DNA of 64,000 bases from an uncultured Lachnospiraceae bacterium. GTDB lineage: Bacteria > Bacillota > Clostridia > Lachnospirales > Lachnospiraceae. Both the position numbers and the translations under genes were made by a program. This document shows positions 63,281 through 64,000 of the stretch, one piece after another. Under the pieces are notes generated by a model. It was not told the DNA's origin. It saw nothing but the letters and a program-made list of their open reading frames with translations, and did no database searches. The stretch spans positions 1 through 64,000 of the forward strand of contig CALWHG010000004.1 in the NCBI GenBank assembly GCA_944380315.1, in the 5' to 3' direction. Position 1 is the stretch's first letter, and every line of letters begins with the position of its first letter.

Positions 63281-63979
63281 ATGAAAGAATATATCAAGGG
63301 TGCCAAAGCAGGCGTCCCGGTCATATTTGGATTCATACCGGTGGCCATAGCCTATGCCGTCATGGCAAAGCAGGCAGGCATCTCTGCCGGAGAGACCGTG
63401 TTTATGTCCATGGCGGTATTTGCAGGAGCGGCTCAGATGATGGCCTGCGGCATGTATGCACAGGGCGCAGGAGTGGCAGCTATAGTGCTTACTACCTTCA
63501 TACTGAACCTGAGGCATCTCATCATGAGCACCTGTGTCATAAACAAGATGAAGGGCGGCGGGATGGCCGTAAGGCTCCTGTCCTCCTTTGGAGTCACGGA
63601 TGAATCCTTTGCCATATTTACCACTCAGCCGGAGGAACACAGCTCTCCCGCGTTTTTCCTGGGGCTGATCTCTGTCACCTACAGCTCCTGGGTAGGAGGT
63701 GCCGTCATAGGGACCTTAGTGTCTGAAGCGCTTCCTCCCACCATATCCTCAAGCCTTGGCATAGCTCTATATGCCATGTTCATAGTGCTGCTCGTACCGG
63801 GGCTAAGGGGCAACCTGAGACTTGGCCTGCTGGTGGCGCTGACAGCAGTGATAAACAGTGTGCTGTCTCTGCTCATGTCCTCCAGCTGGGCACTGATAGC
63901 AGCCACGCTCCTCTGTGCATTTCTGGGAGTATTTTTTGTGGAGCTGGATGAGGAAAAGGAGGATGCCCATGAAGCCTGA
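63281..63979 (+). CDS. azlC: AzlC family branched-chain amino acid permease
   Basis: A 232-aa membrane protein: KAGVPVIFGFIPVAIAYAVMAKQAG, AQMMACGMYAQGAG, TTFILNLRHLIMS and DESFAIFT are the AzlC motifs. AzlC and AzlD together export branched-chain amino acids (and azaleucine). The start of azlD overlaps its end. Confidence 0.93.
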   Translation: MKEYIKGAKAGVPVIFGFIPVAIAYAVMAKQAGISAGETVFMSMAVFAGAAQMMACGMYAQGAGVAAIVLTTFILNLRHLIMSTCVINKMKGGGMAVRLLSSFGVTDESFAIFTTQPEEHSSPAFFLGLISVTYSSWVGGAVIGTLVSEALPPTISSSLGIALYAMFIVLLVPGLRGNLRLGLLVALTAVINSVLSLLMSSSWALIAATLLCAFLGVFFVELDEEKEDAHEA

Positions 63980-64000
63980 AGTGATGCTCATGATACTCGG
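63969..64000 (+). CDS. azlD: Start of azlD (runs off the window)
   Basis: ATG 63969 lies 4 bp after GGAGGATG-type sequence (AAAGGAGG at 63957-63964) and opens MKPEVMLMIL, the position and N terminus expected for the small AzlD partner of AzlC. Only ten codons are visible, so the call rests mainly on context. Confidence 0.6.
   Translation, partial: MKPEVMLMIL

Overview
The window is a stretch of a Clostridia chromosome, most likely Lachnospiraceae. The grounds are a class III (Firmicutes-type) fructose-1,6-bisphosphatase, class II GalT, a split ThrE exporter, two [FeFe] hydrogenases, a ferredoxin-like aldo/keto reductase, TTGACA/TATAAT-type promoters and strong AGGAGG ribosome binding sites. 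The chromosomal backbone is fairly GC-rich. Ordinary genes use ATA heavily for isoleucine and AGG for arginine, whereas eno and the ribosomal protein genes prefer ATC. No genus can be named from the sequence alone.

Layout. 1-6.7 kb: trkA (cut by the window edge), trkH, a HAD phosphatase, ptsI and fbp, tightly packed on +. 6.7-14.2 kb: a YhaM-like exoribonuclease, dtd, a cytosolic class-A beta-lactamase-fold protein, proA-proB, a zinc-dependent phospholipase C-like protein, an L,D-transpeptidase-like protein and TraX. 14.2-17.8 kb is accessory: an inverted repeat, a frameshifted Rpn-type nuclease remnant, and a LysR regulator divergent from a metallo-beta-lactamase-fold hydrolase and a half-length DASS transporter. 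17.9-25.7 kb: eno, a DUF2156 gene behind a folded leader, rpsF-ssb-rpsR, an aldo/keto reductase, and a GntR regulator. 25.7-36.8 kb: a LeuC/LeuD-type dehydratase behind a perfect 24-bp palindrome, a heterodimeric ABC exporter, a transaldolase-family enzyme, an aminotransferase, ligA and split ThrE. 37-42.2 kb: a group B-like [FeFe] hydrogenase, a GltD-like flavoprotein fused to a NuoF-type iron-sulfur domain, and an NAD-type [FeFe] hydrogenase. 42.2-54.4 kb: a Gx/HepI-type protein, galT, a YwaF-like protein, DUF1846, ftsH, a choline-binding-type DD-carboxypeptidase, queA, tRNA-Gln and guaA.

54.4-61.74 kb is a 7.3-kb integrated element of visibly lower GC at the 3' end of guaA. It is bounded by a 13-bp direct repeat (GAGATGGAGTGAT), and each end carries an 11-bp-phased pair of TGGCAAC arm-type sites. 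Its integrase is cut by a deletion that fuses it to a coiled-coil tail, so it should not move by itself. Its cargo looks defensive: an XRE/HEPN-like pair, a predicted CTAG-specific MjaI-type restriction-modification system in which the methyltransferase and the endonuclease each have their own XRE controller, a methyltransferase carrying a degenerate staphylococcal-nuclease-like domain, and a DUF6414-like protein. After the element the chromosome resumes with a 60-aa protein gene, a split chromate transporter and azlC-azlD.

The most novel candidates are the dual-controller R-M system with the methyltransferase-SNase fusion, the XRE/HEPN-like pair with its shared operator array, the structured leader at 19383-19438, the half-size DASS transporter and the hydrogenase/GltD cluster.
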